A DNA stretch of 64,000 bases from Brachionus rotundiformis (Eukaryota; Rotifera; Eurotatoria; Ploima; Brachionidae): assembly GCA_016802295.1 (NCBI GenBank), contig JAESIW010000137.1, forward strand, positions 5,582,146-5,646,145, in the 5' to 3' direction. The notes under the pieces are model-generated. The model was not told where the DNA came from and searched no databases. It saw only the letters and a list, made by a program, of their open reading frames with translations. A program made the position numbers and the translations under genes. Shown in pieces: positions 20,831 through 31,806 of this stretch; the stretch's first letter is position 1, and each line of letters begins with the position of its first letter.

Positions 20831-21036
20831 CACTAGAAAGCCCGACCAAAAAATAACAAAAATTTAAAAACTAATTTTTAAAAAAACTATCATAGAATAG
20901 CAACATTTTTTTTTGATATTCTCCATAAATCTATAAAATAAAATACTGAATATTAAATTCTGTTTCTGCATTCAAAAGATATTGAGATTTGAAATTTAAA
21001 AAAATGGGTCTAAAAAACCCGCCAGGTCTTCTAGTG
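20831..21036. mobile_element. Short piggyBac-type MITE, copy 2
   Basis: A 206 bp segment begins CACTAGAAAGCCCGACC and ends GGTCTTCTAGTG, with perfect TTAA on each side (20827-20830 and 21037-21040). The first nine terminal bases form an inverted repeat, CACTAGAA(A/G). TTAA duplication plus a CACTAGAA end points to the piggyBac superfamily. It shares ends and internal words with the copy at 2857-3047. It has no ORF and is a non-autonomous deletion derivative. Confidence 0.78.
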
Positions 21037-21162
21037 TTAAGATTTATTTTAGTTTTGGTATAATATTTAAAAATAGATTTATGCTTATGAATTGATGTTA
21101 TATTACAAAATATAATAAATAGATAAAAAATTAAAAATTTTTATTAAAAATTTGTGCTACTT

Positions 21163-22847
21163 TTATTTATTTATGGTTCGTTTTAATAATAAATTCCACG
21201 CTTTCTCAACCTGTTTGACTGTCTTTTCTCTTTCCCATAGTGAACAAAAAACAACATTTGCAAAACGGATCTTCTCTTCGTTAGGCATTTGTGAACTTAG
21301 TGTTTGTTTTACTTTTTCCAAAGTGGATCCATCCCTCTTCATAGCCCGATTAATAGCCTCTTCTTCAGGTACAAATACAACCCAAATTTCGTTGACATTT
21401 TGGTTCCATTTGGCTTCAAGCATGACTGCCGCCTCGACCACAATTATCTTGCTACCCTCATTGAACAGTCTTTTAATTTCAATATCTCTTAGACGCCTAA
21501 TTTCAGGCCAAACAATATCAGTCAATTTTTTCAACTCACTAGACGAATCAAAAACTTTTTTGCCCAATATCTTGCGATTTATTTCACCTGATTGATCAAG
21601 AATATCATTGCCAAACACTTCAACCACCTTATAATACGCATCAGTTCCTTTTTCGTAAGCTTTATGACCAAGCTTATCAGAATCAACAACAGCAGCGCCC
21701 AATTTTTCCATATCTTTGATTATGTGAGACTTGCCACTTGCCAATCCACCAGTCAAACCAATTACATAAGGTTTTCCCTCTTCATAAGGTATCTAAATAT
21801 AAACATAAACGAAAAAAAACAATTTCTTAAATGAAATCTTACATATGGCGGCTTTAATAGAGTTCCTAGTAGTCTGCGTCGTTGGTTAGAAGATGAAATT
21901 TTTATTTCATCACCAAGATTTTCTGAATAACTACTATTTTCATCATTAAACAAGTCAACAATGTGAATATCCAATTTATTTAAATTGTTTTGAACTCGTT
22001 TTTCGTTTACCTTCTCTCCGCCAGAACTCGTTTCTCGGCTTACTATTATACACTGGTAATCTGGTTCAGTGATTGAAGGCCCAAATGGATCTGTTATTCT
22101 TTCAGTCACAACATTCAAATCTGGATTCACAATTGCCAAAAATTGCTTCAATTTTTTGCAACGCAAATCAAAATTTTCAATCAATTCTGGCAGCTTTTTA
22201 CCTCTCAATAACTGACCATCCGATACTCCAATTAATAGCTTATTTTTTGTCAATAATACTGACTCAGTTAGGAGAATTTTATGCCCAGGATGTAATCTGT
22301 CATATGTACCACCAATTACTGAATTCAAATAAACTTGATTTTTTCTAATCAAGTCAAAATCCGAGACTTCAGTTTGATCACATTGGAAATTTCCATGTGT
22401 TTTTTCTAAAACCATCTGAATATAATTTAGCTTTTTCGCTTCCATATTAGGCAATTGATCACTTAAAAACTTGTCTAATTGATTTTCTAGATTTTCAAGG
22501 AGAAAATCTGCTAAAATTTGATCGTAACTAAACTTTGAATCAATACACAATGGTTTAGTTACTTGGTGAATATTGTGCAGCAAACAAGTGACATTTATTT
22601 CCGGATTTAATTTAAATGAATATTGGTATAATTGATTGACAATTTGCTTTAGTTTAAAGCGATCTTGGATTAAAGTTTGCTCTGTTTCTGGATTAATAAG
22701 ACGAGACTTGAGACAAGGATTAATGTACACATAAAGCTCATTTTGGGTATTTTTGAGCGATTCTTCAATTAGCGGCTTTAAATTTAACTTCAAGTCGTTT
22801 AATTGCTGAGTTAAAAGAAGTAGAGTATTTTTTGCTTTTGAACTCAT
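21163..22847 (-). CDS. COASY: Bifunctional CoA synthase (PPAT-DPCK)
   Basis: Exon 1 is 22847-21843 and exon 2 is 21792-21163, joined by a 50 bp GT-AG intron to give 544 residues (human about 564). The N-terminal half ends in a phosphopantetheine adenylyltransferase domain with V-I-G-G-T-Y-D-R-L-H-P-G-H-K at 177-190 (the H-x-G-H nucleotidyltransferase site) and S-S-S-N-Q-R-R-R. The C-terminal dephospho-CoA kinase domain has the P-loop G-L-T-G-G-L-A-S-G-K-S near 347-357, then V-D-S-D-K-L-G-H and I-N-R-K-I-L-G. It carries out the last two steps of CoA biosynthesis, 4'-phosphopantetheine to dephospho-CoA to CoA, usually at mitochondrial or cytosolic sites in animals. The intron falls exactly between the two domains (after L-K-P-P-Y), a position that could permit independent expression. 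All catalytic motifs look intact. Confidence 0.97.
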
Positions 22848-23146
22848 ATTAATTAAAAAATTTTAAAAATTCAAAAATTATTATGTTCGAGCTTGACAAA
22901 AAAATTATGATAACAAAATACTTGATTGTTCATTTAACTTGATTCAATACTTAATTATGAATGAAGCAATCTGATGAAAATGTTCTAAATGTTGACTGCT
23001 TTTTTAAAAATTTAAACAATAAATATAAAAATGTATAATTTTATAAATTTTATAAATAGATTTAATTTATTTTTAGGTTAAAATATCTAATATATATGTG
23101 AGGATATGTTATATTTGTCTAAAATAATTTGCTAATAAGCAGTAAA

Positions 23147-23428
23147 ATGTCAAACGAAATTACGCCTGGGGTGGTGTTGACAAGTAACTTGTTTTTATCA
23201 ACCTTAACTGGTGCAGGAATTGGTCTAATAATTGGAACATTTACAGCGATTAAACGCTTGCAGGGATTTGGAGTGTATTATGGAGGAATTTGTGGTAGAA
23301 TTGGAAGCGGAGTTCAAAGCTCATTTATTTATCCAGATGCAAGTCCAAGTTTTAAAATAATATCTATTCTGACTGGAATAATATCAGGGGCTTTAATTGC
23401 CAAGTTTTTTGAAGATCGAACACAATAA
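23147..23428 (+). CDS. Small glycine-rich membrane protein (Mic10-like pattern, uncertain)
   Basis: A 93-residue single-exon ORF. I start at the ATG at 23147, because the upstream open frame has only a TTG. Hydrophobic segment 1 (about 12-33) contains T-G-A-G-I-G-L-I-I-G and is followed by A-I-K-R. A second glycine-rich segment has Y-Y-G-G-I-C-G-R-I-G-S-G-V, and a third hydrophobic helix (I-I-S-I-L-T-G-I-I-S-G-A-L-I-A) precedes a charged end. The paired G-x-G-x-G elements with a basic loop between them recall MICOS subunit Mic10, but the extra C-terminal helix does not fit, so I leave it unnamed. It overlaps no other gene and is convergent with TRIQK copy B, 33 bp away. A duplicate at 16160-16441 has a nonsense codon. 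Confidence 0.75.
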   Translation: MSNEITPGVVLTSNLFLSTLTGAGIGLIIGTFTAIKRLQGFGVYYGGICGRIGSGVQSSFIYPDASPSFKIISILTGIISGALIAKFFEDRTQ

Positions 23429-23461
23429 ATTTATTAAATATAATAAAAACGTAAATGTAAA

Positions 23462-23686
23462 TTAATTAGTTAAATAGACAACTAGATAAGCAGCAAAGAG
23501 CAGGATTAAAATGATCGCCAATGCAATCAAGTACGAGTTAAAGCTTTGTAAGGTTTTTTTGTGAGCATTTTTTTTCTTCATATCTTTGGCACGAGAGCGT
23601 GTCACTTTGTTTTCTTGTTTGCCAATTTGTTTTCGATATTGCTCGATGGGCATACTTGGTGTATTTGGTGTTGATCTTTTGGCCAT
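23462..23686 (-). CDS. TRIQK: TRIQK family ER membrane protein, copy B
   Basis: A 74-residue ORF with the same coding sequence as copy A at 15902-16126. It has three Q-x-x-K motifs in the N-terminal third, a basic middle and a C-terminal tail-anchor-like helix ending V-V-Y-L-T-N. It lies 257 bp downstream of the CDKL kinase on the same strand and converges with the glycine-rich membrane-protein gene. A TTTTAG just upstream of the leader suggests a splice or trans-splice acceptor for the 5' UTR. Being in the source-like arm, this is probably the original gene. Confidence 0.92.
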   Translation of the reverse strand: MAKRSTPNTPSMPIEQYRKQIGKQENKVTRSRAKDMKKKNAHKKTLQSFNSYLIALAIILILLFAAYLVVYLTN

Positions 23687-23943
23687 TTTGCTTTTTCCAA
23701 TTTCTCTAATCTCAATCAATCAAACTAAAGAGTACTTGAATTCTAAAAATTTTAAGATATGCATTAAATTTATAAATTCTTTTCTAGTTTTAAGCCAAGC
23801 ACAGGCATCATATTGATCGACAGCTAAAATAAATTTTTTATCATAAACTTAAGCATTTTTATTATTTTAGAAAAAGATTCAAAAAAAAAATGAGGACAAC
23901 GTTTTTTTTTTAATAATAAAAAAATAAATAAAATCACCGAAAA

Positions 23944-26632
23944 TTAATATTTAAAACTATATTTTTTTCTTTCTAAATTTTTCATCTGAGGCAGCCGTAC
24001 ATTATTATTATTTTTACTGTTTTCTTGTCGATTGTTCTTGTTATTTGTCGAATTTAAATCACTATTAGACGATGTTAAAATACTTGATTTTTTATTCAGT
24101 TTTATATTTTCATCAATAAAATAATTATTAGATTTTTGATTATTGCTCTGGTTAGTGGTTGCATTAGAATTATTTAAAACAATAGTTGTATTGCTGTTAG
24201 ATCTTTTCAAATTAGAATGGTTAATATCATTCAAAATGCTTAAACTACTATTGGTAAGTAAGTTTTCATTAATTGGACTTCGCCTCATGCTTAAATTGGA
24301 AAAACTAGTTATGTTTGGCTGATTAGAATTAGCAATTGTGCTGAATGGATTCTGTTGTTTGTACAAGTTGTACGAGATGCTGCTATAAGTGGTATTCGTA
24401 GGATTACTAGCTTGGTTTTTGCTATTAATAGCTTGGATATCAGTTCTCGGTGATTCGGACTGTTGAGTTAATGACTGGTTCTCTATTTTTGGCAAGATTT
24501 TGGAGTTTTTTATTTCTATGACAACATGGTCTTTTGATGTATTCACATTCTTTTTTTTAATTAATAGAAAAGTTTTATTTAATTATTAATAGTCAGACAT
24601 GAGATTAAAGAACAAGTGCATTTTTAATTTAAGAAAAATCTCCAGGGATACGTGGAAATTAATTTTTGTATTATGTACATTTAAAAAATATTTTAGATAA
24701 ATCTTTTAAAGGCTTTGCTAAAAAAGACCTTAAAGTATAAAAAAACACAATTTATTTTGCTTATTAAAAACTAAGTTCAAGTGGGCTATTAAACATAAAG
24801 AAAAGAGTTTGTCTAATTTTAAAATTTTTTGAGCATAATAATTAGGCTTTGAATGAGTAGCTTTTAAAACTCGAAAACTCTTGACAAGATTTCATAAAAC
24901 ATAAAACCATCCAAGATACTGCACTATTGTAAAAGAAGCCAAATAGATTTCAATAAATGTTTAGTTTTTGTTTAAATAATTTTTCTCAATTATGTTATAG
25001 TTTTTTGAAACTTATATGAAAAATATGAAAAATTTTTTCTTACTTTTTTTATATTTAATTTTTTAATAGAATTATTTACAACAGTAGATGTAAACGAAGT
25101 CGTATAATAATCAGTGTTTGCATTCTCTTTTCCATTTTGTACCATAAAATTTGGTTTAATAAGAGCATTCTTAATGAACTTTTGGTTGAAAAATTTTTGA
25201 CTATTATTATGACTATTTGACTGATTGATATTAACTTGAGAGACCTTCTTTGTCTCATCTGGTTGTTGTGTATTGAAAAAATTATTCATACTGGAATTTG
25301 TTTTAGCTTGACTTGAATTGGATGTATTTGTTTTTAGTCCTAGAACAGTATTGTTCTGATTTCTATCTGGTTGAAACTGCACCTCTTTAATCTTGGATTC
25401 AGATAGTAAATTTTTAAGAGATTCACTTTCGCCCTTTCCAAGTACTGACTGAACAATTAAACTCCTATTTGAGCCATGAGTAGTTTCGTGTTGATTGACC
25501 AATTTTTTTAATCTTATCAAAAATTCATCTACCCACCGATTTTCTAGAAAAAAGTCGTGCTGTAACAACTCGGCTGACGTGTAGCGTTTATGGGGGTCTA
25601 TAATCAACGAATCTAAGATAAACTTAGATAAATTTGGCGAGAATTTTTTCAGCTTATTTTGCAGAGGAGAAAAATTATTTATCTTTGGTAACTTTGAATT
25701 CATGTAAAACTGGTTCTTATTAAAACACTGTTTCATTGAGTCAGTAATATCACCTATTGAGTTCATTATCAAAAACAGTTGATCTAGGTCTGATTCACCT
25801 GGATACAGAGGTCTTGAGGTGAGAACTTCATAAGTCAGTACACCAATTGACCATATGTCCACTGGTCTTGAATTTATTTAATTTATTAATCATTTTGATT
25901 AAAATAGGTTAATTTTTAAGTTTTGAAATCCAGTCTTTCAAAAAAATCACTTTAGTTATTTATAAAAAAATATGATTTTTTTAGACCAGATTGACATTTT
26001 ATTAGAAAAAAATTTTTGATATGTATATACGAATTTCATACTTTCCGTATCTAGGATCTCCTACCAAAAGCTCAGGACTTCGGTACCATCTTGTAGCCAC
26101 ATAATCCGTGTAGACTTCATTTGATTGAGCAATTTGTCTGGCAAAGCCAAAATCACATAATTTTATCAAGCCATTATCTAATCACAAAATTAATTAAAAA
26201 TTAAAAATCATAATTTTTGGCTTAACTATTAATCAAAATGTTCTCTGGCTTGATATCTCGGTGAATAATATTGTTTGAATGCATAAAATCTAATCCACGC
26301 ACAACCTGATACATGATCTCACGAGTCTTTTCTTCACCTAGTCCGTTCTTGGTCTTTTCTACCTCTTCTAATAAATTTTGGTCTATGTACTCAAAAACGA
26401 GGTATATTTTACGATTGCGTCGAAACACTTCGATTAGATTTACCAAGTTCTCATGTCTCAAGCTTTTTAAAATTTTTATCTCTCTGAATGCGATTTTTTT
26501 CACAGCTCTGTCATTTTCGGACTCAAGAAATTTTTTAATGGCAACTAAATTTCCATTTGTCTTGTCCTTACACTTGATGACCACTCCATAGCTTCCCTCG
26601 CCAACTGTTCCCAAATTTTCATATTTTTCCAT
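23944..26632 (-). CDS. CDKL2/3-like serine/threonine kinase (four exons)
   Basis: Exons 26632-26227, 26177-26042, 25866-25044 and 24549-23944 encode 656 residues. The introns are GT-AG, of 49, 175 and 494 bp. The kinase domain (about 4-290) begins MEKYENLGTVGEGSYG, as in CDKL2. It has the Lys of A-I-K-K, the K-K-I-A-F-R-E cyclin-helix equivalent, H-R-D-I-K-P-E-N, D-F-G and the activation loop T-D-Y in V-Y-T-D-Y-V-A-T-R-W-Y-R-S-P-E. CDKL kinases are CMGC kinases linked to cilia length control and microtubule-associated substrates. The remaining 360 residues are low-complexity, Asn/Ser-rich and probably disordered, ending in a basic K-N-L-E-R-K-K-Y. The activation-loop intron (exons 2-3) contains a long poly-A tract. 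The last codons are duplicated in the left inverted arm. CDKL2 versus CDKL3 cannot be settled by eye. Confidence 0.93.
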
Positions 26633-28636
26633 CTTTAAGTTACATTAAATTTTAAAAAACATCAATAAAAATACAAAAATGATTTTTATCTAATTCATGA
26701 GTATAAATTTTAATTACTATTTTATTAAAATTAAATAATCTGGTCGTAAATTATACGTTTACCAAGTGAAAATTATTGTTTTTAATTATCGATCGCAAAT
26801 CCATTATCAGTACCTAGCGTCATAAACATAATCCAGTTTTATTAATAGACTAAAGACTCTTTAACTTGAACAAATTAAGAAAGTTAATTGTTTTGAAATT
26901 TACAGCCTCAAGCAAGAAAAAAACAAGCTTTTAAGTTTATAGAAAACAATTATTTAAAGAATGCATAAAAATTTAACAAATTTAAAATTGAATGTAGGCG
27001 TTGATATGGACAGAGCACCTAAATAAAATAATTTTGTAATTTTTTTTCATAATTTTTTTTCCTTATCTGATCACTAAATGATAATAAATTGCACTGTAAC
27101 CTCATCAAAACTGACTGGCGATATGAATTTAAATATACTAAATATAGCTATTTTTCTTTCTGATAAAAAAGAAACCGACTAAAAGAAAATTAAAATGCAA
27201 ACAAAATTCAATGTTTCCATAGTTACCAAATGTAAACATACAAATTAAATAATTAATAATTAAGGTTTCTTGTGTGTTTTAATTTGACCCTAAGATAACT
27301 CGGTTGTCACGGACACATATATCCTGACTGTTTTTCATCCTCGCACAACAGGCATTAATAATTAAATCTAAATATTTTTTAATAAATATTTAACAGAAAA
27401 AAAATATGCTAGTCTAAACAGGAATTTACCTTAAAATTTAATAAGTTCTTTGTTTAGAATATTTGTTTTAAAGTAATACTGGCTATTCAATCAAGTGTTG
27501 TTTTTTTTTGTCGATGAAATGTTTTACCTTAGTAAGTAATTCGCGTAATTTAGAAACACCTTTTTTTTTAAAAATATTTGCTGATTTTTATCATATAAAT
27601 TAAATTAAACTACCTAAAATCATTTTTAATCAAAGATTTATTAATTTCTTAAAATAAAAAATATTTAAGGTTTTTTGAAGAGCTTAATTTTAATATTTGC
27701 TCAATTTATATTTGGTTTATAAGTAAATGATTTTTATTCAAATTAGTCTAAATATTATTTCTTCTACAAGCATTTCAAGTTTTTCAACACTTTTTTTCTT
27801 GCCATGTCTAGCACTATTTTTAAGTAGTGAAAATAATATTGCAGCCTTAATTAAGATCTAAATGGATTTAGTTTTAAAAAGCCAATTTAAAATCTTGAAT
27901 TTTATATTAAAAAAAATTATTTAACAACTATTAATTATTAAAATATGTTATTTATTATCAGATAGAAATAAATACTTTTCTTTTGAATTTTGCCAAATCA
28001 TTAGTGTAACATTTCTTAATTAAACGGAATTATTCATGTAATTCTACCGAAGATTTAAGTAAGCTTTATTATTTAAAATTTTGAGGCAAAATAACTAATT
28101 TAAAATGAAAAAACGCTTAAATCTATATATGTTCCCTGAAATCCGTGAAAAATAATAATAAAGAAAAAAATCATTTTATATAGTATATGGATACTTGTTT
28201 ATATATACCAGAAGTTTATAAAATAATCTTAAAATATTTAAAAGTATAATATGTTCATATTGACCAAATTAATTAATTTCATAAGTCTTGTTATGCTTCT
28301 CTTTATTAATAGTAACATGATATCTGAAAAATTTTATTCTAGTCTTTGGATCATCCAAATTCTTGCAATATTTTATGACAATTACCTTTAAATTATGTAT
28401 TTTTTTTAATTTTTTCCAATTAATTTTATCTGTTAGAGAGTTATTAATCAAAAAATATTGAAATAAAATAATACTTTTCCAAAAATAGTCCAAAAATAAG
28501 AGAATAAATTTAAAAATTAACATCAATTTCAAATTTAGTAATATTTAAAAGAAAAAGAGTTAAGTCAGATGAAAAATATTTCAGATGTCCATTATTTCTT
28601 TATGTTTTAACTTAAAGAATAGTCTTTCTTTTTATA
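26633..28636. other. Intergenic region upstream of the CDKL kinase
   Basis: AT-rich. A slightly more GC-rich patch near 27290-27355 (around CTAAGATAACTCGGTTGTC) has no open frame I can identify. Nothing else is seen. Confidence 0.4.
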
Positions 28637-28747
28637 ATGACGTACTTCCAGTACTCGCTGGGAGTGACTGATGACATCCTAAGAAAATGGACGCAACTGC
28701 GAACACATTTCGGCAGAATCTGCAAAACAGTTTTAGTAACCCCCTAA
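28637..28747 (+). pseudogene. MADF/Myb-like DNA-binding domain scrap
   Basis: A GC-richer island (about 28630-28880) contains a short frame with T-D-D-I-L-R-K-W-T-Q-L-R-T-H-F-G-R-I-C-K. This resembles the third helix of MADF or Myb/SANT-like domains (K-x-K-W-x-x-L-R-x-x-F-x-R-x-x-K), which occur in many transposon accessory proteins and host repressors. It stops after 36 residues and no flanking exon is evident. It is probably a relic. Confidence 0.35.
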
Positions 28748-30504
28748 TCTTGTTCAATTTGGAAAGGTTTACCAGAGTGTATTGTTGATACGTAAACGGA
28801 GAATAGTTTTAAGGTGGGTATTAACAGACGAGTATTAAGCATGGAACAGAGATAAAAGGACTGCAGCTACTAAATGAAAATAGGCGTTTGTATAGATTAC
28901 TATACTTAATTCTCAAAACTAATACCAATTTCTTAAATGTAAAATTCTAATTTTTTTTTGTGGAAAATTCATTTCAATAATCAATCCATTTTCATTAATT
29001 TTTAATATTTTTATACCAAGAGAATAAAAAATTTCTAATTTAATCGTTTTATTTCTCTTTTCCATAAAATAATTTATTGAATCGAGCTAAAAATATTTTT
29101 AAAAAAGGTTAAAATATTATGATTTAACAGATAAATCTAATTTTAATCTGAGTCAAAGAATTAAACAAAGACACGCCATTTTACTTAGAGTTTTTTTTAA
29201 TTAAAAGAATTGTAACTATAAACGATCAGCTTATGATATGAAAACAGTTTAAGAAAAAAAAAATTAAGTTTCAGACTTTTTTTTTTAGATCTCTTATTAA
29301 TGATATAAAAATTATCCTAGATAAAATAAATTTGACAAATTTTGAATTGACATACTTTTGCTAGTAATTTATCTCATAAACGTCTCATGAAATCAAAGTT
29401 CAATCAATCTAGACTAAAATAAAATTCATTGCTAAATAGATATTAAAATCGTGGTAAAATAATTTGGCTTGAATTTTTCGGGGATGACAAAACTAACCAA
29501 AGTGTTGACTAATTTAATCTTTTTAAGCTGACTTTAAAAAACTAAAAGACTGACAAATATATATATAAGTAATTTTAATAATTTTATCTATAAATATCGT
29601 TTTATTAATCTAAATAAACGAATTAAAAATTAAGAATTGAGATAAAAATATAAAGAAATCCTATATTGATATAATAATCTTATAAAAGAGCCAATAAATT
29701 ATTATTTTTTTTTTTACTTTCAATCTGCCTGACCATCAAATTTAAATAATATCGTCCGGTTAAGCAAACTTCGATGGGAGCTTTTCTTTCTTCTTGAGAT
29801 ATGAACGTCGTGCTTAATTAATATATTTTTAAATACTTTCTTTTAAAATAATAAAACATAACTGCATTCTTTAAGCATTTTAAAACAAATATTTTCTTTT
29901 AGTCGTGTTATCAATTTAAACTTATATATAAGATAGATGATCAGATTTTTGATAAGTAATTTAGTTAAAACTTCTTGAATATGTTAAAAAAAGCATTAAA
30001 AATTATTTTTCCTGAAATATTAGATTTTTTCATTTAATTAAGCATCAAAAAATTTTATGTAAAAATTAAATCTTTTTAACTTTAGCTTCATTTATGGTAA
30101 AATTATCTAAAAAAACTTGAATTTTTATATAAGTTATTTAATCAAATTAAAAAAATTATAAAGAATGAGTAAAAATTTAATCATTAAACAGTGTGAAGTT
30201 TTAAACCCGAAAATTGATATTATATATTTTTAGATTAATTCAAAATATAATATTTATTATTTAAAATATTTAGCATTAAATTCTACCATTGAAAAGAAAT
30301 AAAGGGTAAAGTTAGTTTACAAGACACTATATTTAACATTTGACTTAAAAATAAAAATATTTCTAAATAATTTTCGATTAAAATATTTTATGAATATTTT
30401 ATTTCAAAAAATAAAAGCAATAGAGAAGAAAGGAACACGAAAGCTTTTATGGAATTTTTTTCTTAATATTTCAAATTTTAAATAGTAGAAATACTCAAAC
30501 CAAA
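28748..30504. other. AT-rich intergenic region upstream of GOPC
   Basis: After the GC-richer island ends near 28880, the DNA is strongly AT-rich with no ORF, RNA gene or tandem array that I can support. Confidence 0.4.
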
Positions 30505-31806
30505 ATGTCCAATATAGGTGTTGCTTCATTGGCATGGCTGGACACATTGGAAAAAGACTTTGACAACTCTTTTGTAGACCTGGAGCTATTACTCAACGAG
30601 CTTGCCAACGAATTCGAAAATGGTGATTTAATCGAAGATAATTTGATTGAATTTGTTGAAAAAACTCGCGATAAAGTCAAAAGCATGTGTTACGCCTGGA
30701 CCCAACTGGTCCACAAGTCCCAGACTGTTTATCAAGTCAATTGCAAACTTGAGGTAGTTATTTTAGAAAACTTCTTCTTAATTGTCTAATTTATTTACTA
30801 ATTCTTTAAGGCTCAGCTTTTAAACCAAAAATCGGAAGTCTCCGAAGCCAAAGCTTTTAAAAAAGCGTCTGAGAAAGAACTTGAAAAGCTGATGATCGAG
30901 TTACACTCGTGTCAGCTTCAATTACAGAAATTAAAGCACCAGCAAACAAATAATAGCCAGAAAACTTCTCAGGAAGAAGCATCAGATAATACTGACATGA
31001 TACAAAAAAAATTAGAAGAAGAATTAGAGAAACGTTTTAGTATGGATACAAATTTAAATATGAAAATAGCATCTCTTGAATCTGAACTAAATGAGTTTAA
31101 AAAGGAAAACGATTATTTAAAACACCAATTAGTTGATTTAAATAGTGAAATATATGGTGCAAGGCTTGCTGCCAAATACCTTGATAAAGAATTAGCAGGT
31201 CGGATACAACAAATACAGTTATTTGGCAAGAATCTAAAGCCCGAAGAGCATGAACGATTGTGGAATCAACTTGAGGCCGAGATTCATCTACAGCGGCATA
31301 AGACGGTCATTAGGGCATGTAGAAATAAAAGACTCAAGGAGAACAAGAATAGCCAAGAGCAAGTTCAGCCAAGCACTTCCAATCAAAATAGAATTTTCAA
31401 CCAGACTAGAGAAGTAGTTTTAAAGCGAAATACACCAAGAGAAGGCCTTGGTATATCAATTACAGGCGGAAACGAACACGGTGTGCCAATCCTTATTTCG
31501 GAAATACATAATGATGGACCAGCTTTCAGATCCGGAGAGTTATGTGTAGGCGATGCCATTTTGAGCGCAAATGAGATTGATTTAAAAGAATCGATGCATT
31601 CAGAAGCTGTTGAAATTTTGTCCAATCTTTCTGGTGATGTTAAATTAAAAGTGCTTTACGTTGCGCCAGATGATGACAGTGAAACTGAGACCAGTTCTAT
31701 AAATGATTTAAAATATTCATTTTTTGACAATGAAGAAAGGATATCTCTTCTTGAAAAGTCAAATGAAAAAAGTACGGAAGATAGAAATTCGCACGAACAA
31801 GTTTAG
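30505..31806 (+). CDS. GOPC: Golgi-associated PDZ and coiled-coil protein (GOPC/PIST)
   Basis: Exons 30505-30753 and 30811-31806 are joined by a 57 bp GT-AG intron (phase 0), giving 414 residues (human about 454-462). The N-terminal segment with W-L-D-T-L-E-K-D-F-D-N-S-F-V-D matches the conserved GOPC start. Coiled coil extends over about 85-235 and includes the diagnostic E-I-Y-G-A-R-L-A-A-K-Y-L-D-K-E-L-A-G-R block, followed by L-W-N-Q-L-E-A-E-I-H-L and H-K-T-V-I-R-A-C-R. The PDZ domain is about 283-367, with carboxylate loop G-L-G-I-S-I-T-G-G and H-G-V-P-I-L-I-S-E-I-H. GOPC is a trans-Golgi scaffold that sorts membrane proteins through PDZ binding and contacts Rho-family, syntaxin and golgin partners. 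The C-terminus after the PDZ is short and acidic. Confidence 0.97.

Larger units (their letters stand above)
23018..24059 (-). repeat. Right arm of the 1.0 kb inverted duplication
   Basis: The reverse complement matches 15552-16564 almost base for base. This arm is continuous with the intact CDKL gene and holds the intact small membrane-protein gene, so it is the likely ancestral locus. Confidence 0.93.

Noticed and set aside
28269..28532. 87-residue minus-strand ORF
   Set aside because: Lys/Ile/Phe/Asn composition expected of random AT-rich DNA; no motif.
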